Positions 45,605 through 54,286 of a stretch of 64,000 bases of DNA are shown piece after piece. Within the stretch, counting starts at the first letter, position 1. Each line of letters starts with the position of its first letter. Origin of the DNA: Allofrancisella inopinata (GTDB lineage Bacteria > Pseudomonadota > Gammaproteobacteria > Francisellales > Francisellaceae); contig NZ_CP038241.1 in the NCBI RefSeq assembly GCF_012222965.1, forward strand, positions 682,001 through 746,000. Direction: 5' to 3'. The position numbers and the translations under genes are program-made. The notes below the pieces were generated by a model. The model had not been told where the DNA came from, did not search any database, and was given only the letters and a program-made list of their open reading frames with translations.

Positions 45605-46816
45605 ATGTATAAAACAAGTGTTGTAAAAGTTGGTGATATTTTAATTGGTGGTAATAACCCTGTGGTAGTGCAGTCAATGACTGATACTTACACTGCTGAT
45701 GTAGATAAAACAGTAAAGCAAATTTTGGCATTACATAAAGCTGGTAGTGAAATTGTAAGAATTACAGTAAATGATGAAGAAGCTGCCAAGGTGGTTCCTA
45801 TGATTGTAAAAGAGCTAGCACAACATGATTGTCATGTACCTTTGGTAGGGGACTTTCACTATAATGGCCATACTCTTTTGAGTAAATATCCAGAATGCGC
45901 AAAAGCATTAGCCAAATATAGAATTAATCCAGGTAATGTTGGCTTTGGGAAGAAAAAAGATACTCAGTTTGCTGAAATTATAAAAATAGCTATAGCAAAC
46001 GATAAACCTGTACGTATAGGAGTTAATTGGGGAAGTTTAGATCAAAGTTTACTGGCAAGATTAATAGATGAAAATAACTCTTCTGCTAATCCGTTAGATT
46101 TAAAAGAAATAATGCATAAAGCCCTTATAACATCAGCTTTAGAAAGTGCTAAATATGCTCAAGACTTAGGGCTGCCAAAAGATAAAATAATAATCTCATG
46201 TAAAGTAAGCGAAGTCCAGGATTTGATTGCTGTTTACCAAAAATTAGCTAAAGAATGCGATTACGCTTTGCACCTTGGGCTTACAGAAGCTGGTATGGGC
46301 ACGAAAGGTATAGTTGCTAGTGCTATTAGTTTAGGTATACTTTTACAACAAGGTATTGGCAATACTATACGAGTATCATTAACACCAGCCCCAAATGCTC
46401 CACGCACAGAGGAGGTTAGAGTCTGTCGTGAGATATTGCAAAATCTCGGTTTAAGAACGTTTACTCCAAGTGTAACATCTTGTCCTGGATGTGGTAGAAC
46501 AACAAGCTCATTTTTTAGGGAGCTAACTAGCCAAGTCAAAGAATATCTTGATGAGAAGATGCACCAATGGAAAGAAGAATATAAAGGTGTTGAAAACATG
46601 AAGGTTGCTGTTATGGGTTGTGTGGTAAATGGCCCTGGTGAGTCTAAAAATGCTGATATTGGAATTAGTTTACCTGGTAGTGGAGAATCACCAGTAGCAC
46701 CTGTATTTATAGACGGTAAAAAGTCTCATACATTAAGAGGTGATAATATCTCTAAAGAGTTTATAGAGATAGTCGAAAATTATGTTAAAAATAATTATGG
46801 AAAAGTGGGTGAATAG
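45605..46816 (+). CDS. ispG: 4-hydroxy-3-methylbut-2-enyl-diphosphate synthase
   Basis: An iron-sulphur enzyme of the non-mevalonate isoprenoid pathway, converting MEcPP to HMBPP. The 403-residue protein has the N-terminal TIM barrel ([24 protein letters not shown]) and C-terminal [4Fe-4S] ligands in SCPGCGRTT and [10 protein letters not shown] use ATG 45605 ([11 protein letters not shown]); a TTG four codons earlier is unlikely. It is followed after five bases by pgeF. Confidence 0.96.
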   Translation: MYKTSVVKVGDILIGGNNPVVVQSMTDTYTADVDKTVKQILALHKAGSEIVRITVNDEEAAKVVPMIVKELAQHDCHVPLVGDFHYNGHTLLSKYPECAKALAKYRINPGNVGFGKKKDTQFAEIIKIAIANDKPVRIGVNWGSLDQSLLARLIDENNSSANPLDLKEIMHKALITSALESAKYAQDLGLPKDKIIISCKVSEVQDLIAVYQKLAKECDYALHLGLTEAGMGTKGIVASAISLGILLQQGIGNTIRVSLTPAPNAPRTEEVRVCREILQNLGLRTFTPSVTSCPGCGRTTSSFFRELTSQVKEYLDEKMHQWKEEYKGVENMKVAVMGCVVNGPGESKNADIGISLPGSGESPVAPVFIDGKKSHTLRGDNISKEFIEIVENYVKNNYGKVGE

Positions 46817-46821
46817 AAAAG

Positions 46822-47529
46822 ATGTCAGTAGTTTTTATTAAAACGCCATTCCCAAAGCTTAAATTTGGCTATACAAATAATACTCAAGGATTTAGTAAAG
46901 GAAAGTTTGCTAAGTTTAACTTATCTGATAGTGTTGGAGATAATCCTCTAGCAGTGGAAAAAAATCGTAATTTATTTAAATCGTGTGTAAATGCCAATGT
47001 TAAGTGGCTTAGACAAAACCATACAAATATTATCAAAAGTTTCAGTGAATATGATGGAGGATTCTGTGATGCAATCTTTACAGATAAACCAAATCAAGTC
47101 TGTGCTGTATTGACAGCAGATTGCCTTCCTATTTTACTTTTTGATAAAAGAATGACAAAAGTAGCTGCAATACATGCTGGTTGGAAAGGCTTGGCTCATG
47201 GAGTATTAGAAGTTAGCTTAAAAGAATTTATAGGTTTTGATCTTGTTGCGTGGCTTGGACCTTGTATAACACAACCGTATTATGAAGTTGGTCAAGATGT
47301 GTATGATAGTTTTATCAAGCAAGACGAAACGTTTATCCAAGCTTTTAAACCAAAAGGAGAAAATAAATATCTTTTTGATATTAAGTTTATTGCTAAGCAA
47401 ATTTTAAATAGTAATCATTGTTTTGATGTAGTTGATTCAGGTTTATGTACATTTAGTAATAAAAGATTCTATTCCTACCGTAAAGAAGGGGTTACAGGCA
47501 GACAAGCTAGTTTTATATGGTTTGAGTAA
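46822..47529 (+). CDS. pgeF: Peptidoglycan editing factor PgeF (YfiH, polyphenol-oxidase fold)
   Basis: A 235-residue protein of the YfiH/laccase-domain family. Metal-site motifs: VLTADCLPILLFD and IHAGWKGLAHGVL, with LGPCITQPYYEVG near 150. Members were annotated as multicopper laccases, but E. coli YfiH acts as a peptidoglycan editing factor that removes wrongly incorporated L-Ser. The gene is five bases after ispG and 20 before the aminopeptidase gene. Confidence 0.92.
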   Translation: MSVVFIKTPFPKLKFGYTNNTQGFSKGKFAKFNLSDSVGDNPLAVEKNRNLFKSCVNANVKWLRQNHTNIIKSFSEYDGGFCDAIFTDKPNQVCAVLTADCLPILLFDKRMTKVAAIHAGWKGLAHGVLEVSLKEFIGFDLVAWLGPCITQPYYEVGQDVYDSFIKQDETFIQAFKPKGENKYLFDIKFIAKQILNSNHCFDVVDSGLCTFSNKRFYSYRKEGVTGRQASFIWFE

Positions 47530-47549
47530 ATAAATATAAAAGGATATTT

Positions 47550-49337
47550 ATGTCACAAAAATTACAAATTTTAAGAAAGTTAATGAATGAAAAAGGCTAT
47601 GATTTTTATCTAGTGCCTTCAGTAGACGACCATAATAACGAATACGTACCTGAGTGTTGGCAGTATCGTAGTTGGATTAGTGATTTTGATGGATCTGCAG
47701 GAGATGTTTTAGTAACTTTAGATCATGCATACTTATCTACAGATGGTAGATATTTTTCTCAAGCTGAATATCAGTTAGCAAAGGGTGATTTTACTTTATT
47801 AAAGCAAGCTAGCTTTGAATCTGAAATTGAAAAATGGTTAGCTAAAAGTTTTGCTGGCAAAATGATGGCTATAGATCCTAAAAAAATAGGTATAACTAGA
47901 GTTTCAAATTTATTAGATATTGCAATAAAATCTGGTGGAAAGATAATTTTTGATAATGAGAATTTGGTTGCAAGAGCTCAGCAAGAATTAAATCAAGTAG
48001 TAGCTGTACCAACTGCAAGAATATTTGAACAGCAAATCCAATACGCCGGTCAATCTGTTGAATCAAAGCTAAACACTATCCGTAAAGAGTTAAAAGAAAA
48101 ATCTCAAAATGCTTTAGTGGTTTCTAGTTTAGATGAAGTCATGTGGACTCTTAATATTCGCGGTAGAGATATTGAGCATACTCCAGTAGCTATTAGTTAC
48201 TTAGTTGTAACTTTAGAAGAAGTTTACTTTTATATTGATAGTTCTAAGTTAGACGCTCAAATAAGAGATTATTTATCAAGTAATAATATTACAGTCAAAG
48301 AGTACACACAATTTTTTGAGGATTTGGCTACCTATGAAGCTAAGTATCTATTAGATGCTACTAGCGCTAGCTATGCTATAAAACAAGCAATTGAGAAGAA
48401 TTCTAAAAGTTCAATACTAGTGGATAGATCACCTATTGTGTTAAGTAAAGCTATAAAAAACTCAGTAGAAATAAATGGCGCTAAAGATGCTCATAGAAAA
48501 GACGCAGCAGCGTTCATAAAATGGTGGTATTGGCTAGAGAATAATTACCAAGGGATCAATGAGCTACAAGCTGTTGCTAAGTTAGCTGAATGTAGAGCAC
48601 AGCAAAAAGGCTATGTTGAAGATAGTTTTCCATATATTGTAGGGCATGGTGCTAATGGTGCCGTTATACATTATAAGCCCAAAAATAATTCTCAGTTAAA
48701 AACACTTGACGACCAAGCACCCTTGCTATGCGATTCTGGAGGGCAATATAATGAAGGTACTACAGATATAACTAGAGTATTACATTTTGGTAGACCAACT
48801 AAAGAGCATAGAAGATATTATACTTTAGTGTTAAAGGGACATTTAGCTTTAGGTAGAGCTGTATTTCCAAAAGGAACTACAGGGTCTCATTTGGATGTTT
48901 TAGCCCGTGAGCATTTATGGCATTTTTGTGCTGATTATAGTCATGGTACAGGACACGGTGTGGGTAGTTTCTTGGGAGTTCATGAAGGCCCTCAACGTAT
49001 TAATTCAGTTTCTAAAGTTGAGCTAATGCCTGGTATGATATTAAGTAATGAGCCAGGAGCATATTTTCCAGGTGAGTTTGGTATTAGGATAGAAAATTTA
49101 TGTTATGTTAAACAACGTAACCAAGAATCTCCTACAGGTCACGGACCATTTTATTGTTTCGAGGATTTAACTTTAATACCTTATGAATATAAGTTAATAG
49201 AAACGTATATGCTGACGTACACAGAGAAGAAAACTATAAATAACTATTATAGTAGAGTTAGAAAAGAAGTCTTACCATTAATTGAAGAAAAAGAAGTGAA
49301 AGATTTTTTATTATTTAAAACAAGACATATTAAATAA
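47550..49337 (+). CDS. pepP: Three-domain Xaa-Pro aminopeptidase (aminopeptidase P)
   Basis: Removes N-terminal residues that precede proline. At 595 residues it has three domains, like eukaryotic XPNPEP1: two creatinase-like N-terminal domains and a catalytic pita-bread domain. Metal ligands are visible in LLCDSGGQYNEGTTDITRV (two Asp), YSHGTGHGVGSFLGVHE (His) and GMILSNEPGAYF with FGIRIENL (Glu residues). This is longer than E. coli PepP (about 440), although the location upstream of ygfB-ubiH-ubiI repeats the E. coli neighbourhood. The next gene, nuclease, starts after seven bases. Confidence 0.94.
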   Translation: MSQKLQILRKLMNEKGYDFYLVPSVDDHNNEYVPECWQYRSWISDFDGSAGDVLVTLDHAYLSTDGRYFSQAEYQLAKGDFTLLKQASFESEIEKWLAKSFAGKMMAIDPKKIGITRVSNLLDIAIKSGGKIIFDNENLVARAQQELNQVVAVPTARIFEQQIQYAGQSVESKLNTIRKELKEKSQNALVVSSLDEVMWTLNIRGRDIEHTPVAISYLVVTLEEVYFYIDSSKLDAQIRDYLSSNNITVKEYTQFFEDLATYEAKYLLDATSASYAIKQAIEKNSKSSILVDRSPIVLSKAIKNSVEINGAKDAHRKDAAAFIKWWYWLENNYQGINELQAVAKLAECRAQQKGYVEDSFPYIVGHGANGAVIHYKPKNNSQLKTLDDQAPLLCDSGGQYNEGTTDITRVLHFGRPTKEHRRYYTLVLKGHLALGRAVFPKGTTGSHLDVLAREHLWHFCADYSHGTGHGVGSFLGVHEGPQRINSVSKVELMPGMILSNEPGAYFPGEFGIRIENLCYVKQRNQESPTGHGPFYCFEDLTLIPYEYKLIETYMLTYTEKKTINNYYSRVRKEVLPLIEEKEVKDFLLFKTRHIK

Positions 49338-49344
49338 AAAAAAT

Positions 49345-50352
49345 ATGGATAAAAAACATATTAAAATATTTTTCTATCTTGGTATCGCTGTAATTGCAGG
49401 GTTTTCTGGAGCATATTTTGATAAGTATAATCTTAAAGAAAAATTTATAAACTTTAGACATGCTGTCTATGATTATTTTACTAGAGAGCCAACTAAAAAT
49501 TATACTCCAGAAGATGATAAAAATATTATAGCAAGGTTTTTTTCTGAAAGTGAAGAAGCAAAAAAGCAACAAATAAACCAGTTTAATAATTTAAAACAAT
49601 ATGCTCCACAAAGAACTTTACCCGCTGTTACTGATTACTGTCATGGTTTTCTGGAATTTGGTAACCCTAGTTTTGATATTACTAATGGGTTAGGTCAGTC
49701 TAATTTGTACCTGTGTAGAGATGGCTATGTGGTTGGTTATAATTATCAAACTAAGCAAGCTAGTTGGGTTGCTTTTAAGCTTACTAAAGCAAAGATTGCT
49801 AATAAACAAAAACGGGATGATGCTTTTCGTGAAGACACTGATGTGCCTTTTGTTTATAGGGCTCAATTAAGTGACTATAAAAAATCTGGTTATGATAGAG
49901 GACATCTTGCTTCATATGCTTCTACTGATTTTAGTGAAAAATCAGCAGAACAGTCATTTTTACTTTCTAATATTTCTCCACAAAAAGCTGGCCTAAATAG
50001 ACAAGGGTGGGGAGCTTTAGAAACAGATGAGCGTATTTGGGCAAATATGTATAATAGTATTTATGTTTATGCAGGTCCAATATACAAAAAACAAAAAATC
50101 CATAAAACGATAGGTGATAATAAAATAGCAGTACCTGATTATTTTTTTAAGATAATATATGTACCTTCTAAAAATAAAGCTATAGCTTTTGTAATGCCAA
50201 ATTCTAGAGTTGAGAAGAGAAAAGTCGCTGATTACAGAACTTCTATAACAGACATTGAGGACCGTACAGGCTTACATTTTTTAATTAATATACCAGAAAG
50301 AGAAGCTGTTGTAGGTAAAGTTTCTCCAATGTGGCATACTACTTATTTTTAA
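49345..50352 (+). CDS. Membrane-anchored DNA/RNA non-specific endonuclease
   Basis: A 335-residue beta-beta-alpha-metal nuclease of the Serratia/NucA/EndoG family. The catalytic motif reads YDRGHLASY (His187), and the asparagine metal ligand lies in FLLSNISPQKAGLN. A hydrophobic helix at about residues 5-25 (FFYLGIAVIAGFSGAYF) suggests an uncleaved anchor or signal peptide, so it acts outside the cytoplasm. No immunity inhibitor gene is evident next to it. It is cotranscribed with pepP. Confidence 0.9.
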   Translation: MDKKHIKIFFYLGIAVIAGFSGAYFDKYNLKEKFINFRHAVYDYFTREPTKNYTPEDDKNIIARFFSESEEAKKQQINQFNNLKQYAPQRTLPAVTDYCHGFLEFGNPSFDITNGLGQSNLYLCRDGYVVGYNYQTKQASWVAFKLTKAKIANKQKRDDAFREDTDVPFVYRAQLSDYKKSGYDRGHLASYASTDFSEKSAEQSFLLSNISPQKAGLNRQGWGALETDERIWANMYNSIYVYAGPIYKKQKIHKTIGDNKIAVPDYFFKIIYVPSKNKAIAFVMPNSRVEKRKVADYRTSITDIEDRTGLHFLINIPEREAVVGKVSPMWHTTYF

Positions 50353-50397
50353 TGAAGAGGCTCTTAAAGAATGGACTGTGTTTAATTTATCTAAAAT

Positions 50398-50428
50398 GGG
50401 AGTGTTGCAAAATTCCAGCTTGCAACAG
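50398..50428. repeat. Short palindromic copy of the GCTTGCAACA repeat
   Basis: GGGAGTGTTGCAA and TTCCAGCTTGCAACAG lie back to back here, giving an 8-base stem TGTTGCAA / TTGCAACA with a nine-base loop. It is the shortest member of the family seen at 37800-37950, with the middle missing. It sits between the convergent ends of the nuclease and lipoprotein genes and could act as a terminator. Confidence 0.6.
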
Positions 50429-50444
50429 ATTTATATTATTTACC

Positions 50445-50645
50445 TTATTTATTTCTAACGTCATACTGCGTCCAATTAAAATTACTACCTGTTTTTTCAT
50501 TCATTTCTATAAGCTTAGAGTGTAATTTAGAACTTGAAGAATATTTATTATGATATCTATACCATAAGTTTTTATCATATGATTGCGGCGGTGTACAACT
50601 TGTTAAAAATATAACTATTATTGCCATAATAATTTGTTTAAACAT
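50445..50645 (-). CDS. Small predicted lipoprotein
   Basis: A 66-residue protein from the ATG at 50645: MFKQIIMAIIVIFLTSCTPP is a short signal peptide with lipobox LTSC, Cys17 being the lipidated residue. The mature part is about 50 polar residues with Tyr- and Ser-rich segments. An upstream ATG at 50675 would give 76 residues and overlap the stop of the preceding gene by four bases (ATGA), which suggests coupling. No family recognised. Confidence 0.65.
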   Translation of the reverse strand: MFKQIIMAIIVIFLTSCTPPQSYDKNLWYRYHNKYSSSSKLHSKLIEMNEKTGSNFNWTQYDVRNK

Positions 50646-50671
50646 TATCCAATTCTTATTAACGAAAATTA

Positions 50672-50974
50672 TCATTTCTTTAACTGCTCAATATACCATT
50701 CATCAAGAGTAATAATACAATTTCCATATTTTATAGCTTCGTAGCTACCACCTTTGTAGGCAGAACTTATAGTTGAGCAAATTTTATAGCTATATTTTTT
50801 AAATTGTTGGATGTTATGACTTCCTATTTTATCTAACTTTTTATCAAGATTTTGCATTTTTTGTTTTAAACACTGATTAATTTCATAAGTATTACCATTG
50901 CAGTTGGTTTCCGAAAACACTATTATGGGTAAGCTTACTATACTAGCGACGATTAAGGCCTTTATATAATTCAA
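50672..50974 (-). CDS. Small exported protein, LprI/DUF1311-like
   Basis: A 100-residue exported protein. Signal peptide at residues 1-21 (VASIVSLPIIVFSE). The mature part starts with NCNGNTYEINQCLKQKMQNLD, the LprI/DUF1311 pattern of a cysteine-flanked repeat followed by an amphipathic helix, and has two further cysteines that could form disulphides. LprI was described as a lysozyme inhibitor in mycobacteria, but the role of this family elsewhere is open. It is the promoter-proximal gene of a two-gene minus-strand unit with the small lipoprotein. Confidence 0.6.
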   Translation of the reverse strand: MNYIKALIVASIVSLPIIVFSETNCNGNTYEINQCLKQKMQNLDKKLDKIGSHNIQQFKKYSYKICSTISSAYKGGSYEAIKYGNCIITLDEWYIEQLKK

Positions 50975-51177
50975 GAATCAACTCCTATATTTTTATTAAT
51001 TAAACTAGTTGAAGTCCTAATCTATTATAGTAAAATTTCTATCATTAGTTATAACAAAAATTTTTTGTACAAATTGTTTAACTTAACTATATCTACATTT
51101 TCAAAAAACATCTATAACTAAGCTGCCATATGAAGTAGAATATTTGGCAATAAATATAAAATGATAAATATTCTTTT

Positions 51178-51717
51178 ATGCAAAAAAATAAAAAACCTAA
51201 TTTTGAAGATATAAATGAAGCTTTGAAAGTTATGCAAGCTTTGCCAAGTGCTTCAGAAGCTCATGGATTATTGTGCGCTTTATTTAGTTTTGGTGCAGAA
51301 GTCAAGTTTACAGCTTGGTCTGACTCACTGATGACTAAGTCACTTGAACAAGGAGATGTTATAGCAGCATCTGCTCTACAAACTATGAAAGAACTATATG
51401 ATTTTACAAAAAATCAGTTTGATGAAAAAGGCTTAAGTTTTGACTTATTTATTCCAGGGGACGAGGAGTCTCTTAGCTACCGTGCTGAAGGCCTTAGTCA
51501 TTGGATTAAGGGCTTTTTATCAGGAGTGGGCTTATTTGGATTAGATTACGAAAACGCTGAAAGTAAAGAGGTAAAAGAGGCTATTCATGACCTTATGCAA
51601 ATATCATATATGGATTATAGTAGTTTAGAAGATAATGATACTAGCGAAAGCGATTTTTTGGAATTATTAGAATACACACGTGTAGCTGTGCTTCTAATAG
51701 ATAGTGAAAAGGTTTAG
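51178..51717 (+). CDS. ygfB: UPF0149-family protein YgfB
   Basis: A 179-residue acidic helical protein of the UPF0149/YgfB family, usually found upstream of pepP-ubiH. Landmarks: LPSASEAHGLLCALFSFG at the N-terminus and SHWIKGFLSGVGLFG in the C-terminal half. The molecular role is not well settled; in Pseudomonas a YgfB protein affects beta-lactam resistance gene expression. It is separated from pepP here by the nuclease and a divergent small gene pair, unlike the E. coli arrangement. Confidence 0.88.
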   Translation: MQKNKKPNFEDINEALKVMQALPSASEAHGLLCALFSFGAEVKFTAWSDSLMTKSLEQGDVIAASALQTMKELYDFTKNQFDEKGLSFDLFIPGDEESLSYRAEGLSHWIKGFLSGVGLFGLDYENAESKEVKEAIHDLMQISYMDYSSLEDNDTSESDFLELLEYTRVAVLLIDSEKV

Positions 51718-51724
51718 AAATTTT

Positions 51725-52930
51725 ATGGCTAGTAAATATGATATAGCAATAGTAGGAGGAGGTGTTGTTGGTTTATTAACATCTTTGGCTCTAGCTAAAG
51801 CGAAGCTTAACATTATCCATATAGAAAAAGATGAACTAGAAGTAAAAAATGATAATAGAAGTTTAGCTCTCTCATATTCGTCAATAGCATTTTTAAATAC
51901 CTTAGAAATATGGGATAAAATTACAAGTAGTACACAGCCTATTCAAAAAGTACACATTTCAGATAAAGGTAAATATGGTAGAGCAGAAATATTTGCAAAA
52001 GATGAGAATTTACCATTCTTAGGTACTATTGCTCCAATGCAAGAATTACTTAGAGTAGCTTTAGAAGCCGTTGCTAATAATCCTAATATTACAAAATCTT
52101 TTGCCACTAATGTCGAAGGTCTTGAAAACCAGGATCAAAGTTATTCTTTAGCAGTTAAGCATAAAAACAGTTCTCACCAGGAAGTAATACAAGCTAAACT
52201 TATAATTGCTTGTGACGGTGCAAATTCAAGTATTCGCAAAATGCTGGACGTTGCGGCTAAAACTACTGATTATGAGCAAGATGCTATAGTTTTTGATATC
52301 CAAACAGAGCTTGAGCATAAAAACACAGCTTTTGAAAGATTTATGAGTGATGGAGTATTAGCAGTTTTGCCAAAAACTGATAACATTATGGGTTGTGTTT
52401 GGACAGTAGATAGAAGTCAGTCAAAATCAAAATTAAACCTTGATGTTAAAGAATTTGAAAAGCTTATCCAAGGTAGGTTTGGTTATAGATTAGGGCAACT
52501 AAAACTGGTTTCTAAACCTGCTGTATTCCCACTATATCTTATGCAATCTGAAGAAATGTATAAACAAAATGTTTTATTTTTTGGGAATGCTTTACATTTT
52601 TTACATCCAGTCTCAGGTCAGGGTTTAAATTTAAGTATTCGTGATATCGGGTTTTTATACGACTTGCTGAATAATGATTTTTCAGAACAAACTTTAAATC
52701 AAAAGTTAGCAGAATTTGCTAAAGTGAGAAAACCAGATCACGATAGAACTATTTATATAATACATGGATTTATTCGCTGGTTTGTGTCAGATGATCCGAA
52801 ATTAGCTGCAAGTAGAAATATTGGATTACATCTACTACAGCGTAGTAAGTTAGCCAAAAAAGCTCTATCTCGTGTAATGATGGGTAAACTTAGCAAGGGT
52901 TCAACTCTTATGAGAAAGGTTGTTGAGTGA
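51725..52930 (+). CDS. ubiH: 2-octaprenyl-6-methoxyphenol hydroxylase UbiH
   Basis: A flavin-dependent hydroxylase of ubiquinone synthesis, about 401 residues. FAD motifs: AIVGGGVVGLLTSLAL at the N-terminus, IIACDGANSSIRK in the middle, and FFGNALHFLHPVSGQGLNLS near 295. The G-N-A variant of the last motif is typical of UbiH, whereas UbiI and UbiF have G-D-A. I start at the ATG at 51725 (MASKYDIAIVGG). It runs into ubiI, whose start overlaps its stop codon. Confidence 0.92.
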   Translation: MASKYDIAIVGGGVVGLLTSLALAKAKLNIIHIEKDELEVKNDNRSLALSYSSIAFLNTLEIWDKITSSTQPIQKVHISDKGKYGRAEIFAKDENLPFLGTIAPMQELLRVALEAVANNPNITKSFATNVEGLENQDQSYSLAVKHKNSSHQEVIQAKLIIACDGANSSIRKMLDVAAKTTDYEQDAIVFDIQTELEHKNTAFERFMSDGVLAVLPKTDNIMGCVWTVDRSQSKSKLNLDVKEFEKLIQGRFGYRLGQLKLVSKPAVFPLYLMQSEEMYKQNVLFFGNALHFLHPVSGQGLNLSIRDIGFLYDLLNNDFSEQTLNQKLAEFAKVRKPDHDRTIYIIHGFIRWFVSDDPKLAASRNIGLHLLQRSKLAKKALSRVMMGKLSKGSTLMRKVVE

Positions 52931-54192
52931 TGATATTGCAAAAAGACGTTGTGATTGTGGGCGCTGGTATGGTAGGGCTAAGTTTAGCCTTAGCTTTACA
53001 TAAAAAGGGTTTACAAGTGGCAATAATAGAAGCTAAAAGCATTAGCAGTAAAGTACTAGACCAAAACAGAATAGAAACTAGAGTTAGTGCTATAAACCAT
53101 ACATCAAAGAGATTTTTAAAAGAGCTAGATGTATGGAATATTATTAGATCTTATAGGGTTTCACCATATTACCAAATGCAGGTATGGGATGATGATCTTG
53201 AAGAAAAAATTACTATTACAGCAGAGGAAATATCAGAACATAGTTTAGGATGTATAGTAGAAAATGATGTTATAATAACAGCTTTATTGGAAAAAATTAG
53301 CCACACGGGTATTGAAATATTTGATAATCAAAAAATTAAAGAAATTCAAAGAAATGATAATACTGAAAAGCTTTTCTTACAATCTGTCATTCCGGAGCTT
53401 AATCCGGAATCTAATTTTGTTAGTTCTAATAAACGTGAGATCCTAAAACGAGTTCAGGATGACTTTAAGGAGAGCTTTTCAATCGAAACTAGCTTAATCG
53501 TTGGAGCTGATGGAGCTAACTCATTTGTTCGAGATTATTTTAATTTTGAAACAAAGGTCAAACCGTATGATCACATATCTATAGTGGCTACCTTAGAGAT
53601 CGAAAAGGAACATAACCAAACAGCATACCAAAGGTTTTATGATAAAGGTGTATTAGCTTTTTTACCTTTGGAGGATAAAAATAAAGCTTCAATTGTTTGG
53701 TCAGTTAAGACAGATTACGCTAATTATTTAATGGGTTTGAAAGAGCAAGAATTTGAAAAAGCTTTAGCTTTAGCGATTGGAAACATATTGGGTGATACTA
53801 AATTATTATCAAAAAGATTTAGCTTTGAATTGCTGCAACGCCATGCCAAAAGTTATATTCAAGATAAAGTTGTATTGGTAGGGGATGCTGCTCATAGTAT
53901 TCATCCACTTGCTGGACAAGGTGTGAATCTTGGTTTTAAGGATGTTATTTCTTTGACTAATGTTCTAAGTGAGAGTTTTGCAAAAGGTAGATTATTGGGG
54001 GCTGAATCAACTTTAGACAAATATCAACGTGATAGAAAACTTGATAATACTAAAATGATTACTTTAATGAAAACTTTTAAAGAGGTATTTGGTAGTGATA
54101 ATAAGTACCTTAAGAAAATACGTAGGCTTGGATTAAAGTTTGTTGATAAAAATAGTTTTATAAAAAGAATTATTGTAAAACAGGCTTTGTAG
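52930..54192 (+). CDS. ubiI: UbiI/UbiF-type FAD-dependent ubiquinone hydroxylase with in-frame repeat
   Basis: A second flavin hydroxylase of ubiquinone synthesis, about 420 residues. FAD motifs: DVVIVGAGMVGLSLALAL, LIVGADGANSFVRDY, and VVLVGDAAHSIHPLAGQGVN. UbiI (VisC) is chosen from gene order after ubiH; UbiF cannot be excluded. A 78-base palindromic repeat is read through in frame between about residues 152 and 178 (SVIPELNPES ... KRVQDD), just before the second FAD motif, making the protein about 20-25 residues longer than usual. The ATG at 52930 shares its A with the ubiH stop (TGATG); a GTG three bases earlier is an alternative start. Confidence 0.9.
   Translation: MILQKDVVIVGAGMVGLSLALALHKKGLQVAIIEAKSISSKVLDQNRIETRVSAINHTSKRFLKELDVWNIIRSYRVSPYYQMQVWDDDLEEKITITAEEISEHSLGCIVENDVIITALLEKISHTGIEIFDNQKIKEIQRNDNTEKLFLQSVIPELNPESNFVSSNKREILKRVQDDFKESFSIETSLIVGADGANSFVRDYFNFETKVKPYDHISIVATLEIEKEHNQTAYQRFYDKGVLAFLPLEDKNKASIVWSVKTDYANYLMGLKEQEFEKALALAIGNILGDTKLLSKRFSFELLQRHAKSYIQDKVVLVGDAAHSIHPLAGQGVNLGFKDVISLTNVLSESFAKGRLLGAESTLDKYQRDRKLDNTKMITLMKTFKEVFGSDNKYLKKIRRLGLKFVDKNSFIKRIIVKQAL
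53386..53463. repeat. Palindromic repeat inserted in frame in ubiI
   Basis: The first half-unit is GTCATTCCGGAGCTTAATCC with stem ATTCCGGA / TCCGGAAT. The second half, read on the other strand, begins GTCATCCTGAACTCGTTTTA with an imperfect stem (CCTGAAC / GTTTTAGG). The half-unit types match those in murE but in the reverse order, so this copy is inserted in the opposite orientation. It therefore encodes a different peptide. Confidence 0.85.
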
Positions 54193-54233
54193 TTAGTAGT
54201 TACCATACTCTACTCCTTTTGCTTAGCAAGATG

Positions 54234-54249
54234 CTCCTCTTAAGAGGGG
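54234..54249 (+). terminator. Possible weak terminator after ubiI
   Basis: CTCCTCTTAAGAGGGG at 54234-54249 forms a six-pair stem with a four-base loop (TTAA), followed by AATTTTAC. The T-run is short. The hairpin separates the ubiH-ubiI run from queA, which starts 38 bases further on. Confidence 0.35.
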
Positions 54250-54286
54250 AATTTTACAAATATAAGTTTTATAAAAAGAGATAAAA

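Noticed and set aside
51704-51724. Seven extra N-terminal codons for ubiH (MKRFRNF)
   Set aside because: They overlap the ygfB 3' end and precede the FAD motif unusually far; the ATG at 51725 gives the normal start.
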